Positions 25,492 to 36,769 of a stretch of 64,000 nucleotides of DNA are shown one piece after another. Position 1 is the stretch's first letter. Each line of letters starts with the position of its first letter. A model generated the notes under the pieces. That model had not been told where the DNA came from. It saw only the letters and a list, made by a program, of their open reading frames with translations, and did not search any database. Source of the stretch: Sympetrum striolatum (lineage: Eukaryota > Arthropoda > Insecta > Odonata > Libellulidae); the NCBI GenBank assembly GCA_947579665.1, contig OX388345.1, forward strand, positions 62,115,454 through 62,179,453, read 5' to 3'. The translations under genes were made by a program, and so were the position numbers.

Positions 25492-25525
25492 CCTACCGCA
25501 AAGTCATACCTGAAGTAATTGATAG
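25492..25525 (+). repeat. Fragment of an old dispersed repeat (partner at 35.54 kb)
   Basis: The 34 bases starting CCTACCGCAAAGTC align without gaps to 35535-35568, starting CCTACCACAAAGTC, with about eight differences. Less clear similarity continues upstream. Class unknown. Confidence 0.25.
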
Positions 25526-28261
25526 TATAATATATTCCAACTAATCTTGTAGTGAAGTCAATGGTTTATTAAAGGAATAAGACCGAGGTACAGGTCAGAA
25601 TATATCACTCACATGCGTCAAATATCAGTCACTGTTACGTCATGCTTTCATTTAAGAATAGTATATGATGATGAATGGCAATCTACAACAGACAAAATGG
25701 CAGTTTTGTTATTCAATGAAATTTACTTTGAAATATATAGGTTTATCCATGATGGAATTTAAGTCCGATATTATAATGTAGGTATAGTCAAATTGGAGTA
25801 CCTATTTAATATTTAGCTATATTTTTATCAATAATTAAAGCTTTAAAGTTTTAGTATGAGCCAGATTGAGACTCGGTATTATAAAGTCTATTCAAATCTG
25901 ATTATCAAATAATCTGGATATTAAGCATAACTTCAATTTGAAAAAAAATTATTATTCATAATTTTAGAATTTGAAGTTAATTCAACCTGGTTCTTACGTT
26001 AATCATAACTTCAAATACCAATAAAGGTTTAGCTATCGATTTTTATACTATTTTTATGGTTAAAGTGAGTTTTACAGTTAAACTGTGATACTTACTATTC
26101 TTCAATATAGAACGTTAAATAATGGTTCTTTGGCTGAACGAGACCGAGAGAAGAAAAATATCTATGTTTTACTACATACGTGAGATTGGGTTTGATAATG
26201 TGAGAGTTGTGTTGAGGACAAAGGAACATCCATCGTAGAAAAAGGGGCGATATGGAAGAGGTTAAGAAGGTAGTTTCGGAGAAAGGAGAATCCTAAAGCA
26301 GATGGAACTAAACGCTGGATGACGAAAAAAAGAGAATGGAGAGGAAGGACACACTGGGGAGCGTCACGGGTTTATATTAAGATCTTCTCCGTTGATTCCA
26401 TTGGATGCTTCGACAAATGATCCGTGTTTCACACCCCTTACACTCTTCCGCATCTCAACCATTCATGTTTGGGGTTCGTCGCTCCTTCACAGATTAACCT
26501 CTCTCCGGGATGTGTACATAATTTCTTCTATTTTTCTTTAGGCTTCCGATCTGTCAAATTGCTACATCCGTTGACTACTAGAACGTATATAATTTAAGTT
26601 AAAATTCAGTGAAATGATCAGTAATTAATCTTAATATTCCGTTGGAGTATAAATATATAGAATTCTACGAAAATTAATTCACAATTTTATTATTTTCTAA
26701 TTTAATTTAACATCGAAAAACTTAAGAGATATTATAATGATTATAGTGAAATAATAATTCTGATTTTCCTAAATTATCTTTGGTTTCTAAATAATTTATT
26801 TAATTTTTATAATTATTAAAGAAGTATTATAAATGTAAAAGATGATAAGAATTTATTCAAAATTTGATGTTTTTAAATTAAATTAGTATTAAAAAATTAC
26901 GCAAGAAATGAAGTAATGATTATAGTGAAATGGTAATGATGATTACACAATATTGTTGGTCTCTGAAAATTTTTATTTTGGTGAATAAATTATAGTTAAA
27001 TTGAATTGAATTTAATACATGAGCTTTAAAGTATGCGAAAATTAATTACACTTGTGAAGCGAACATGGTTTGCTCAAGAATAATCACTTTCTAAAAAGGT
27101 TAAGGATATCGGGCGTAATGTGTGCATTACTTGAAGTGCGAAATCTCAATTTTCTTCTCAATTTACTCCTTCCGAAACGTATTTCCCTTACGTGCAGCGC
27201 ATCTTCGCGCCCTTTGCTAACTATATAGTATTAGAAGAATAAAACTAGCCGTATGATTTTCACAGGATATATATATTTAAGCATAGAGTAAATTTACTGT
27301 ATGATTTAAAGCAAATTGTTTCTTTTGAGATTTTTATCATCATTAGGTCTAAACCTTAGATAAAATTAGTTGTCTAAATATACATTCAGGCAGCTTAAAT
27401 GTTGATTTGATTTGCCTAATATGGCGCATTTCCTAAAAGTTGAATTTTAACTATATGGTGTCAAAATTTGTTATGTTTTCATGAATTTGATAGTAAAGAG
27501 ATTTAAAAAAATACCAATTAATTCATTAGGGTATTCAAATTTTCATCCACATGACCAGGGGTTCACCTAATGTATACTACTCAGAAAATCATTAATAAAT
27601 TGGTGATTTTAAAGTAACCGTCAACTACCGAATTTCTTGCATAACTATCTGCTATCCAAAAAGCACGGCATTTCTGTTACATGTCAATCGGCGAATTTCA
27701 AAGAAAAAATATAAAAATTGGCAGCATAATTAAGCATTTCCCAAAATGACAGATTTCATTAATATTTTCCCCCTCAAGTACCGCTGTGGATATTTTTTAT
27801 TGACTATGAGGAGGAAGTTTTGATGGTGCTTTATGAACGCATCGTTGGATTCTGGACCTTTTTTTGCTTCAGTCTGAGGGAAAAGGATTGCTAGGGATAG
27901 GGGGAAATATCTTACACGCAACGCTAAGCGTGGGAAAATATTTTTCGAGCTTAACCAAATAAAATAATTATATTTGTAGAAATGTGACCAACCGAAGGGT
28001 CTACCCGCAGTTATAAGGGCAGTTAATTAGTAAATATACCTTGGTGGAAATAGGCTGAAATTATATATTATCCAATATTTATTTGATTATGTAATATAAA
28101 TAATAATCAATCATACAATAATAGCAATAATATATTTAATTCTGGAATATTAATTCGGACGATCCGATACTGAGCGTAAATTAAAAGACATATTTCCAGA
28201 ACAATTCGTTTTAAAAATTCATTCTCTCCACTAAGGATAATAGTAAACTAAAATAAAAAGT

Positions 28262-28395
28262 GAAAAACAACATGACTGGGACTCGAACTCAGGTCACCGC
28301 TTTATGTAATATAATACAAAGTGTAATTGTAGCTGCCCAGAAAGTGGAGTAGCACACTAAAAAGTAATTCAAACGTCTGGTGATTGAAGCCCCTG
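28262..28395 (-). mobile_element. tRNA-derived SINE fragment
   Basis: Read on the minus strand, the sequence around 28270-28295 is CTGAGTTCGAGTCCCAG, an RNA polymerase III B box with a T-arm in which four of five stem pairs form. An A box is not clear upstream; only a CTGGGCAGCTAC word is present. No intact cloverleaf or acceptor stem is visible, so a functional tRNA gene is unlikely and an old SINE or decayed tRNA is more probable. Confidence 0.4.
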
Positions 28396-28549
28396 CCACA
28401 CGACGAAATGTGGCATTGATGTAGATGTCAATGTTCTTCTGAAATAATTTCGTTTAATTATTTCATTAGCTAAGTAAGAATATTAAAAATTTTATCTTGA
28501 AGATATTGTGGATTCAAATTTATTCAATTTTACTCAATGCATTGAGCCA

Positions 28550-28800
28550 TTTCCACACCATTAATGAGGTGACGGCATAATTTAGCGTGGAAATAGTAGA
28601 ACGTTATCATCAAAGCCGGCAGGAAGCCTTTGATAAGGGCCGTAATATGTATTTTGGCGGTCGTTAGCCCTTAATAAAACTCGGTTTAACACACTTTATT
28701 CCTCGATTTCCTCTGAGAAGAGTTTCGAGTAATTAAAAGGCCCTCGGGAGTTATAATAGATGGTAATATTCGAACGAAGAGTTTTAACTTAACATTATCT
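28550..28800. promoter_or_regulatory. Candidate regulatory stretch with paired TCF-type words
   Basis: ATCAAAG at 28609-28615 and CCTTTGAT at 28627-28634 are inverted TCF/LEF-type core words 11 bases apart, set in a stretch that is less AT-rich than its surroundings and has several TTTATT and TAAT words. TCF sites are the DNA targets of Wnt signalling. Two six-base cores near each other are expected by chance fairly often, so this is a hypothesis. Confidence 0.2.
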
Positions 28801-29759
28801 CGCCAGCTCGAAAATTCGAAACTTTCACTTTTATCACATTATCCACAGGTATTACTCTGGGATGAAATGAATTTTAATGCACCGGCTCTCTACTTTTGCC
28901 TTCTAAATTAATTTATGAAGACTGTAATTGGTCATTAGTACCGTTTCGGTTTCCTTTCGATTATGTGCGGGCAAAGTCGTGGCCTCTGAAATTGGTTCTC
29001 CGAGGTATAAAGACGAAAATTGACTTAAGGTAGAACTATTTGGCGTACATCAAATAATTCATTGATTCTTTTGATGATAATTTTGTCCATACTTGCTTCA
29101 ATCTGGTTGCTTGTAGATTTCTTTCTGATATTTAAAATCTAATCCATCAATTTTTACTATCTCATTCATTTCAATACTCGAAAAATGTGAAATAATTTCA
29201 GCCACTCACAATGCTCTGCTCATTTCCTAATGAATAAATATGTGAGATAGGAATTATTCAAAATGGTCTGATCGAATTATCTGCCTCGTTGATTTAGATT
29301 GAATAACTCCGATTATAGAGTATTCGGAGACTATTAAATTATCAATCTTATGGCAAAATTAGAAGTACTTAGTGAAATCTGGTGGAATTTCATTTTAAAA
29401 ATCGAAGAAGAAATACGATGATTATTTTCCTCAGAAATGTATATTTATGTGGATATAATAACCTTATTATTGTTCAATCATCTGCACTTTCAAAGATTTA
29501 ACTTGGATTTGTCGGTTGCAGTAGGTTCATTCTGTAAGATTTATCCCTCTCTATGATTCTAAAATATGAATGTAATAATTCTTTACAATCAATTAGGCAA
29601 AAATAAATTCTCGTGACTAAATAAACTGATAAATGTATTATTAAATCCTTGGAGATATACAGAAAACTTAAATTTGAATGTGTATAAAGGTGATGTGAGT
29701 CTAAATATACTGCCAAGGCCTGAAAAGGGTACTTAGAGCACGGCCATATGCCCCTGGAT

Positions 29760-30080
29760 TCTCACCTTTTTGTCAAACTGAATTAGGATAATCCATGGAC
29801 TTGGCCCTTAATTCGCGCAAAGCTTTCATGGATAGTTAACGACATTAAACGGGTTGCGAAATTGGCTTCCAATATTGCGGAGCGACGAGAATCACGCGCG
29901 TCTATTAAGGACGATTAGAGAGGCCGCACGCTGAAATTCGCGCTTAATCTGATTAGCAAATGCCGGACCCGGATCAAGTCGCGTCCTTCACTCAGGCCAT
30001 TGATGATTCCAACTCTCTTGCGACGTGCGAGAGAGAGGACGATTCCCAAACTCTTCTCAAAATTCCGAGTTTCGAGCACG
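29760..30080. promoter_or_regulatory. Candidate conserved noncoding element with a P3 homeodomain site
   Basis: TAATCTGATTA at 29945-29955 matches TAATYNRATTA, the palindromic P3 site bound by dimers of Paired-class homeodomains. The surrounding 300 bases are CpG-richer than the flanks, dense in TTAA, TAAT and GCGC words, and lack a coding frame. This combination is typical of insect enhancers but not specific. Confidence 0.25.
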
Positions 30081-30553
30081 TAAATTCACCCGTCGCTATT
30101 CTCTCTCTGCTCCAGAGTTACTGATTCAGAGAAAGTAACGCTAAATTTGCTGAGCTTCATCTTTCTCTAGAGTCTCTTATTGTCACAGTTGCATAGCTAA
30201 ATTTGTTATTTCAGCATACAAATATACAAATGCACAACCACCGTGCTGTTTCTTTCGTGAGTATATACGGTAAAGGATCCGTTTATTAATAGCATCGCCA
30301 TAAACGTCTTTCCTTTTTATGCCTCTCCAACTTCAAGATCATTTGTTAATATTTGAGAAAAAATGTAAACTTCAAGTCTTTCTCTTCTCAGGATGTCTTA
30401 CAGCAAGCTCAAGTAACTCTTCATCGATATTTTTTTCCATTTCCTACCGATATTACACAAATCATACACTACGATTATAATATGTATCCATCTATCCATT
30501 CGATCATCATAGCAAATCCATTATATGTTTGAATTGTAAGACCATTTGTGATG

Positions 30554-30667
30554 TAGACTAATACAATAGATTCGCATCTAAATCATCCAAAAGCTTTTTG
30601 AATCGAGGAGAGGAATGATTCAAAAACCTTTTAGATGGTTTTGGTTTGAATCTATTTTATTAATATG
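30554..30667. ncRNA. Imperfect hairpin of pre-miRNA shape
   Basis: The arms 30565-30604 and 30617-30656 are 40 bases each and pair at about 33 positions around a 12-base loop, with mismatches spread along the stem. Weaker pairing continues for about 10 bases outside each arm. The size, terminal loop and interrupted stem fit a microRNA precursor. An aged palindromic MITE would look the same, and expression cannot be judged from sequence, so the small-RNA reading is a guess. Confidence 0.3.
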
Positions 30668-31348
30668 TTATCATCCATCTTCGTATTATAACCAACACAT
30701 ATTCCTTTTAAGCTGATCATGCAGATTTTCCTCAAATCCAGATGCTTTCATTACCCAGCCATTTCTGGAATTGTCTTAATAAACGAATTTATTCCTCAAT
30801 AATAACACTTAGTAATTGAAAATTTATTTTATATTTTGCATATAAATCAACAGCTGAAATCTATATAGGTAATCGTGGCTTCATTGTAGGCCATGGCAAT
30901 AATAAAAGTTACCTTAGGATACAAGAGGTTATGCGACAAAAACAATGAGTCTTTCATTATCGTGATGGAATTCTACTCTTAATCGTATTGCTCAAATCTA
31001 CATTCAAAATTTCATCATTAACTCATCATACTGAAACGGTAAAAGGTTTAGAATATGACAGCTATTTAATTAGGCATTGAACCTTTATTATGTTTAGCAA
31101 AACCAAACAAATTAGCTATATTATTCGAGAGCCAAGACCAAACCCATAGAATATTGGTGGTGTTCTTCCTAGTACCGTTGTCGCAAAATAAAGACGTTTG
31201 TATTGTACTTTAATGCAAATCACAGTCTAAATAAAGTTAGGGCCCATAGAGTAATAAATTTTCATACATTCGAAGAGTTCACGTATTAACACAGTTTTGA
31301 TTGCTATATGCAAAATCTAACATATCTAGGTTTTAATAATTTAGTTGT

Positions 31349-31440
31349 TTAAATAATTTCCAATGGCCGTCTTTGTCGGCGCTCCGCATCTCGTTGACAC
31401 CGGTTTTCGTAAACAACAGAAAGGCTCGGATTACTAACCT
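31349..31440 (-). repeat. Fragment of the GCCGACAAAGACG family (copy B)
   Basis: On the minus strand the sequence reads CCTTTCTGTTGTTTACG, AAAACCGGTGTCAACGAG, GCGCCGACAAAGACGGCC and then ATTGGAAATT. The order and spacing match the outer part of the arms of the foldback element at 12.95-13.74 kb and the fragments at 59.88 and 61.2 kb. Confidence 0.55.
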
Positions 31441-32666
31441 TCTAAGAAACACCCAAAGCACATTTCCATGGCCATATTACCATCTTCAGGGGGTAGAAGA
31501 AACGTCAGATTTTATACCTCTAATTCATTAACAGTCTTGTTCCAATTGTCTTTCCTTACAGTGTAATCGTTATCTTAGATAAGAGGCTTTACATTTAGGG
31601 TATTTTTCCGAGTCAGTTTCATTGAGTTTGGCTACTCTTTATATGCGTTCAAACTTTCCAACCCTCGCAGTAACTTAGGGAAGCTTCCCTCAAACACTTT
31701 CGCCTTCCTCTTTGTCTACCCTCGGCGTCTTCCGAGAGACAATTCCGCCCGAGTCCTTTCTCACGCTGTTCGACACACCTAAAGAGGATGCATTCAAAGC
31801 ACAGCACGCGTCGTTACAGACGGAGAATGGGAGGGGAGGAAGCCGGAGTGACTATGGAGCAAGTGAAGTAGCGAGAGGTGAAACAACGGTGGTGAGGAAT
31901 GAATCGATTAGAGGAAGTGGGAAAAATCGGAGATTCGCCAACCTCGACATTCAGATTCGGCGATGCATTATTTCCTTTCGCAAGGGGAACGTGCACTTTG
32001 TATAACACGGATTCGCTCGAGACTGTCAGGGTACAATTCTTACACTAAAGTAATAGACACCTAATCTATTTTTGAACGAAAATAAGACTTTGCTGTAATG
32101 AAATTGGCATTTTAAAATCGGGAGTTAGACAATTGTGCCGTACACGCTCTTTACCTTGTTGCTCATGAAATTTTCTATTCAGAGAAATATTTTCTCCAAG
32201 TTTGTTTGCTATTTAGGTTATTTTTTCGTAATTAAATTTCATCTTCTTACCTCCCATACATCCTTCTCCATGTTGAAACAATGTTGAATGAATTTTGACT
32301 TCGTCCACAGAAAAGATATTTGAAAATGGGCAACACTTGCATGCAGCATACACACTTGCATTTCTTCCAGTTATCTGAAGATTTGGTAGAACCCTCAAAA
32401 CTGGTCGTGTTTTTTAAATTTTTGTGGTCCTTATCAAATTTTAATTTAATCAAATTAAATGTGAATAAGTTCCACCAAATATAGACAGAATTAATTAATT
32501 ATTCTTTGTCTTTTTTGTTTAATTAATTCATACATATTTTAGGTAGGACCTTCAGTGTTCATGTATATAAATTCAGATGGTTCTTCCGATTTTGAAATAT
32601 TTATTTGGCATAAATAAAAGTCTATTGATTACAAAATATCTCTATATTATGGAATATGAAACATAC

Positions 32667-32995
32667 TGTGACAATCTCAAGCGAATCCGTATTACACGAA
32701 GTGCTGTTGTCAGACGGAGCTTTAATATCTTCCTCAGAAATAGATGATGATGTACTTTCACGAGATTGGATTCTAAATCGCAATGTCTTTTCATTCCCTC
32801 GAAGGCGAAGAAGATACTTAGGTAACACTCCCGTGGTCTCAAACAAGCGAATTCCAATTCTGAACGTGTTTCCCAGGTTTGGAGCCGTCGGAATGCCATT
32901 CGCTCGAATGTAGATTTACCAAATTTTCTCTGTGGTGCTGCTTGAATATCAGCTGTTGAAATGCCGTCTACCGAATATATTAGGGAAAGGTTGAG
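32667..32995 (-). other. Candidate internal exon, product unknown
   Basis: On the minus strand a pyrimidine-rich acceptor, ending TTTTCCCAG just before 32995, and a good donor, GTATGT at 32661-32666, bracket 329 bases. Two frames are open. One covers the whole interval, about 110 codons, and includes QAAPQRKFGKSTFERM and a basic second half. The other opens after a stop near 32918 and includes KYLLRLRGNEKTLRF followed by an acidic Ser-rich tail, SISEEDIKAPSD. The second looks more like a natural protein, with a disordered acidic tail, but neither matches a family I know. It could be a real exon, a decayed transposon gene, or chance. Confidence 0.25.
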
Positions 32996-33262
32996 CTGGG
33001 AAAATTTAGTTCGGGAGGATGTCAAGGTAACTGACGTCCTTCTAAATGAAAATGGAGTTGCGTTCCCAGCCTCTCTACCAAAGCAAAGAGGAATTGATTT
33101 TGAGACAACTTCCTCGGTTTAGGAAACAGCTGCATTCACTTTCAGTCTAATAGAATCCGTCGAAATCATTTTTGTCCATATACTCACATTTTTAGAAGCC
33201 TGATATGCTAACACTCGCAGATAGACCGGCATCAAAATTATTCTGTGCTCATTTTGTGAAAA

Positions 33263-33597
33263 GTATTGTCGGAAGGACAGAGGGCAAGGGATGATTCAGA
33301 GTCAGTGGGAGATGAGTCTTACGATTATCTATGATGCGTTGTATGACTCTGTCATCTCTCACCCTCCAATGTTTTGGGGGTGCCCTTTGGTCCTTCCGAA
33401 AGAGATATAAGCAAGGTACAACTTAAGCTCGGTGCCTTCAGCCCACCGATAGCTGCTTGTACGCACGCTCGTCTGACCGATCCTCAATCGGTCAGCCATG
33501 ATGGCCTCCTAGATCAGTAATTTGTATTCATTACTTTAATAATAAATAACTTCGGCCAACCATTAGTATAATTTCCCTAATGTCACGACGACAGTAT
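33263..33597 (+). mobile_element. Solo LTR of an LTR retrotransposon (327 bp) with target duplications
   Basis: The LTR spans 33267-33593. It begins TGTCGG and ends CGACA, giving the usual TG..CA with a short terminal inverted repeat, and is flanked by GTAT at 33263-33266 and 33594-33597. It contains a TATA word, GATATAAGC near 33404, and a polyadenylation word AATAAA at 33541-33546, in the order expected of an LTR promoter and terminator. A short hairpin, CTGACCGAT and ATCGGTCAG at 33473-33495, lies downstream of the TATA box. The 4-bp duplication is common in Gypsy-like elements. No second LTR, primer site, gag or pol is nearby, so recombination between LTRs has probably removed the rest. 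Confidence 0.85.
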
Positions 33598-36177
33598 CAC
33601 TGTCATGAAGAAGAGCTTTGCTTCTAGCGAACGTGAACGTAAACTATGTCTGTTAAAGCTCTTGCGATGAACGAAATGGAAACGTTATTTAGTAGAATTA
33701 CTTTAGTAAGGTGTTTTAATATACCAATTTCAATTCGTTGAAACTACTTTCAAATTTACATATAATCGATAGAATGATCTCTATAATTGTGCAAAATCTT
33801 TAATGAATATTGAACCGTAAAATACAGAAAGTTATCTTCCATTTAGATATATATTTTATGCTAATCAAAGGAAACGTGAAGGATTACTGTTATGTGTAAT
33901 ATTTTAAAATATTAAGTTGACTATCGAAGAAGTATTTCTCTTGTAATTAATTTTACTCTAAGCCTTCCTGACTGAAATTTTCTAAGTGAGATTACTGCAT
34001 TTCAAACTCAATTTTTTCATCATAGAAGTAAAGAATACAACATTTTAAAAATTTTCTTACACCTTATTCTAACAAATCATGATCTAATATGAAACCATGT
34101 ATAATTAATTCTACTGCAGTGAAATACAGTAAATAGAGACAGGTTTACACATGTCTAAGCTCATTAGAGAGTAAAGAAATTCATAAACTTCTGATTCCAC
34201 GGGTTTATGCATTAAGGTCTATTGTATCGAGCTACATGTTCATCAATTTGTAAACTATCACATTAACGATTTCATTCACCAACATAAAAGTTTTCGTTTG
34301 CTACAATGTTGTTGAAATAGCGAATCTATACAGGCATTAAAAAGTTCACTTATCGATATTACTGAGTAAATGGAACACAAAAAAGAGAGTATGATTCTCT
34401 TGTATTACTAGTATTTCTTCATTTAGATCAAGAAAACCACTTCCGCTTACATTGGCCTGAATGTCTTTCCTGCAAACATCTTTGGATGGTTGGGAAGATG
34501 AGAAAGAATTTCTGATTTTTATATTAGCTTCTCTCTTTTTCATCTCCAAGTTCATCCTCTGTCGTACCCTCCCATCTCATCTTCTTCCCTTTCAAACTGC
34601 CCCATTATCACCCCCGGCGTCCTCTGATTCCCTCCCAATCTCTCTCCGACCATTATCTTCGCTTTCCGCCTCTTATATTTGTCCCCTAGCAGCCCTTTTC
34701 CTCTTCCTTCCAATAGTAACTCTTCGCAGGGTCTCTCCGGCCACCCCTTTTAACCCTAGGGCACGAACGATCTTCGAATTAGCTTTACTACCTCACTGCG
34801 GATGCATGGTCCTTTTATTCGCCCCTCCCTTTCCTTTTATTACTTTTACGTAATTTCTCCCCGTGAAAGTTTCCGTTTTCCGGTCCAGAATGATGGGCAA
34901 GTGAGGATCTCCACCGCTTTTGTCTCTATTTGTTAGGGCTTTCACGGTCGTAGTTGTGAGCGAAAGTGCTTATTTAGAGGTTAGCTACCATCCTTCGTAC
35001 GGGTACTGTGATAAAATTGGTTGGTTGGTCTCTGGTATTACAGGAACCTTTTGAAGACATTCTGCTACACGGTAGTCAGTCCTTTTTTCCACTTCCTGAG
35101 ATTTTATAGTAATCGTTCCAAATATCAATAAAAGGAATCATAATTAGTTTTGTAATGTATTCTCATATTATAGCATCTACAACCAGCATTCCTCTTGTCG
35201 TTTGTATTAGCTTTCTTCCTTTTCCAATTTTTTGACGACAACTCTCACTATTATACGTATCCTCTTACCGTTCAGGTCCCTACGTCCCTATTAAAAAGTT
35301 TTCTAGCTACTAAATATCTTTTCAGCGTAAAGAATGAAATGATACAATCTTATACCTGTGACATTATTTTTTTTACGACCATAGTTTCGATGAATTGAGT
35401 CATCATCACGTTAGTTGTTGAAACAAAGTAAATCGAGGTACAAGAAAAGTTTGCCATTACAAGTAAAAAAATATAAATTATTATAAAAGTTTGCAAGTAA
35501 CAAGAATGCCATTTCATTCTTTACGTTATGGAGTCCTACCACAAAGTCGTGCTTGAAGCAATTAATAGAAGAAATGAGGTACGTCAAGCTTGATTTATTG
35601 GCGTTGTCTTACATGGAAATTTTCAATAATGCAATTATTTTTAAAATGTACTATTACATGTATTCTGTATACATTACATGTATACTATAACGGCAATTTG
35701 GAGCTTTTTTAACGTCTAATGTTAATAACACACCCGTGTTCCTTTTTTCCTTTTAGTTATTAAAATATTTATCAATTATTAATTCTGCATCCCTTCTTCC
35801 GCAAATTACGCATGCTCTAAAATGCTTAAATATTTACCTATTTATTTTGATTATTTAATAGCTTCCTACGCTAGGTCTTACACATGACATATCTGTCATA
35901 GAGTAGATTTTTATCGAACAGTCAGGTTATTTCTAGTTTTAGCAAATCAATCAATCTAATGCAAAATAGAGTTATCAATTATTTTTTTCGTGAAGTGTTA
36001 ATCACGGCCTTAAAGTGGTGCCTAATGTTCCATAAAATGGAGGAATAATTTACATTTTTAGAATCACAGCATGTAGATGAAAATAATGAATTGATGTACA
36101 GACACTACGCCCGCATCAGCTGCAGTTTCGGCTAAATGTTACTTCACAATGAAGAAGAGTTTTGTAAACTCTTCCAA
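33598..36177. other. Unannotated DNA with a pyrimidine-rich tract
   Basis: No gene is recognised. About 34540-34860 is strongly C and T rich on the plus strand, with few purines over 200 bases. The 130-codon frame through it is a by-product of that composition. Confidence 0.55.
35535..35568 (+). repeat. Fragment of an old dispersed repeat (partner at 25.49 kb)
   Basis: See the entry at 25492-25525. Confidence 0.25.
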
Positions 36178-36291
36178 CACAGGTGTATTCGGAGACTACC
36201 AGTTTCAGCAGGTCATGCGATCATCAAGTCTCAACCTCAACTCAATCAGGTTGAGACCTGCTGAAACCGGTTGTCTCCGAAAAAACTTGTG
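36178..36291. repeat. 114-bp palindromic element
   Basis: The core arms, TTCGGAGAC at 36188 continuing to GGTC at 36214, and 36255-36281 on the right, are 27 bp with two mismatches. They read TTTCAGCAGGTC on the left and GACCTGCTGAAA on the right. Weaker pairing extends about 10 bases outward. A second, inner hairpin is made by TCTCAACCT near 36229 and AGGTTGAGA near 36248. The nested arrangement fits a palindromic MITE. No target-site duplication could be identified. Confidence 0.7.
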
Positions 36292-36765
36292 CGGGAAAGA
36301 ATATATCTCTCCTCTTCGTTATGAAGGTCAATTTCCACAACATTTCGAACTCCTCGTTATATTTTAGAATTCTTGCTTCCTTTCTTAAAAGTCGGTCCAT
36401 TCCGTAAAAAAGTATCCCACTTCCGAAGGATGGATCGTGTTAAACAAGAGAAAGAGAGGGGAATGAAGGGTGAGAGAGGAAGACGGCAGAAGGGAGTGGC
36501 AATGAAGATCGTAAGGAAAGGATAGGACGTGGATATATAAGCGACACTTCCGGTCACGTCGTTTAATCAGAAAGGAGCATTCGTTCCCACTCCGCCCACA
36601 CCTTTATTTTCCCCACTTTCACGCTCGCGCCGACTGAGAAATGAGCCTCGGTACATTATGGAATACCAGATGTTCTTTCTCTGACGTCACGGCGAAATAT
36701 ACTTTCTTGCGGATTCGTGAGATAATCTCAAGAGAGGCCGCCGTGGGCTGATTTAGAGGGTTCCG
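36292..36765. other. GC-richer spacer with a TATA word
   Basis: A purine-rich patch is followed by GATATATAAG (TATA at 36534-36540) and then CpG-containing sequence. A TATA box without a transcript model is weak. No gene is recognised. Confidence 0.35.
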
Positions 36766-36769
36766 TGAT

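Larger units (their letters stand above)
19858..28260. other. Long AT-rich stretch, no gene recognised
   Basis: I found no supportable gene. GC-richer patches lie at about 20.16-20.56, 21.30-21.61, 23.44-24.0 and 24.78-25.3 kb. They hold short frames without domains. 20.25-20.35 kb has inverted TTGACC and GGTCAA words and an AACCACA word, which may mean a regulatory element. 26.5-27.0 kb is very AT-rich. A 34-base diverged match to 35.5 kb is listed separately. Confidence 0.5.
30668..33262. other. Unannotated DNA with a repeat fragment and a candidate exon
   Basis: Apart from the repeat fragment at 31.35 kb and the candidate exon at 32.67-33.0 kb, nothing is recognised. An open frame on the plus strand at about 31.71-32.0 kb, in a GC-richer patch, is Arg/Gly/Ser-rich and has no domain. 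Confidence 0.5.

Noticed and set aside
32480..32535. Inverted TTAATTAATTC words
   Set aside because: They are simple AT-rich words expected in this composition.
34461..34853. 130-codon plus-strand frame
   Set aside because: It is produced by the pyrimidine-rich tract; the translation is mostly Leu, Ser, Pro and Phe.
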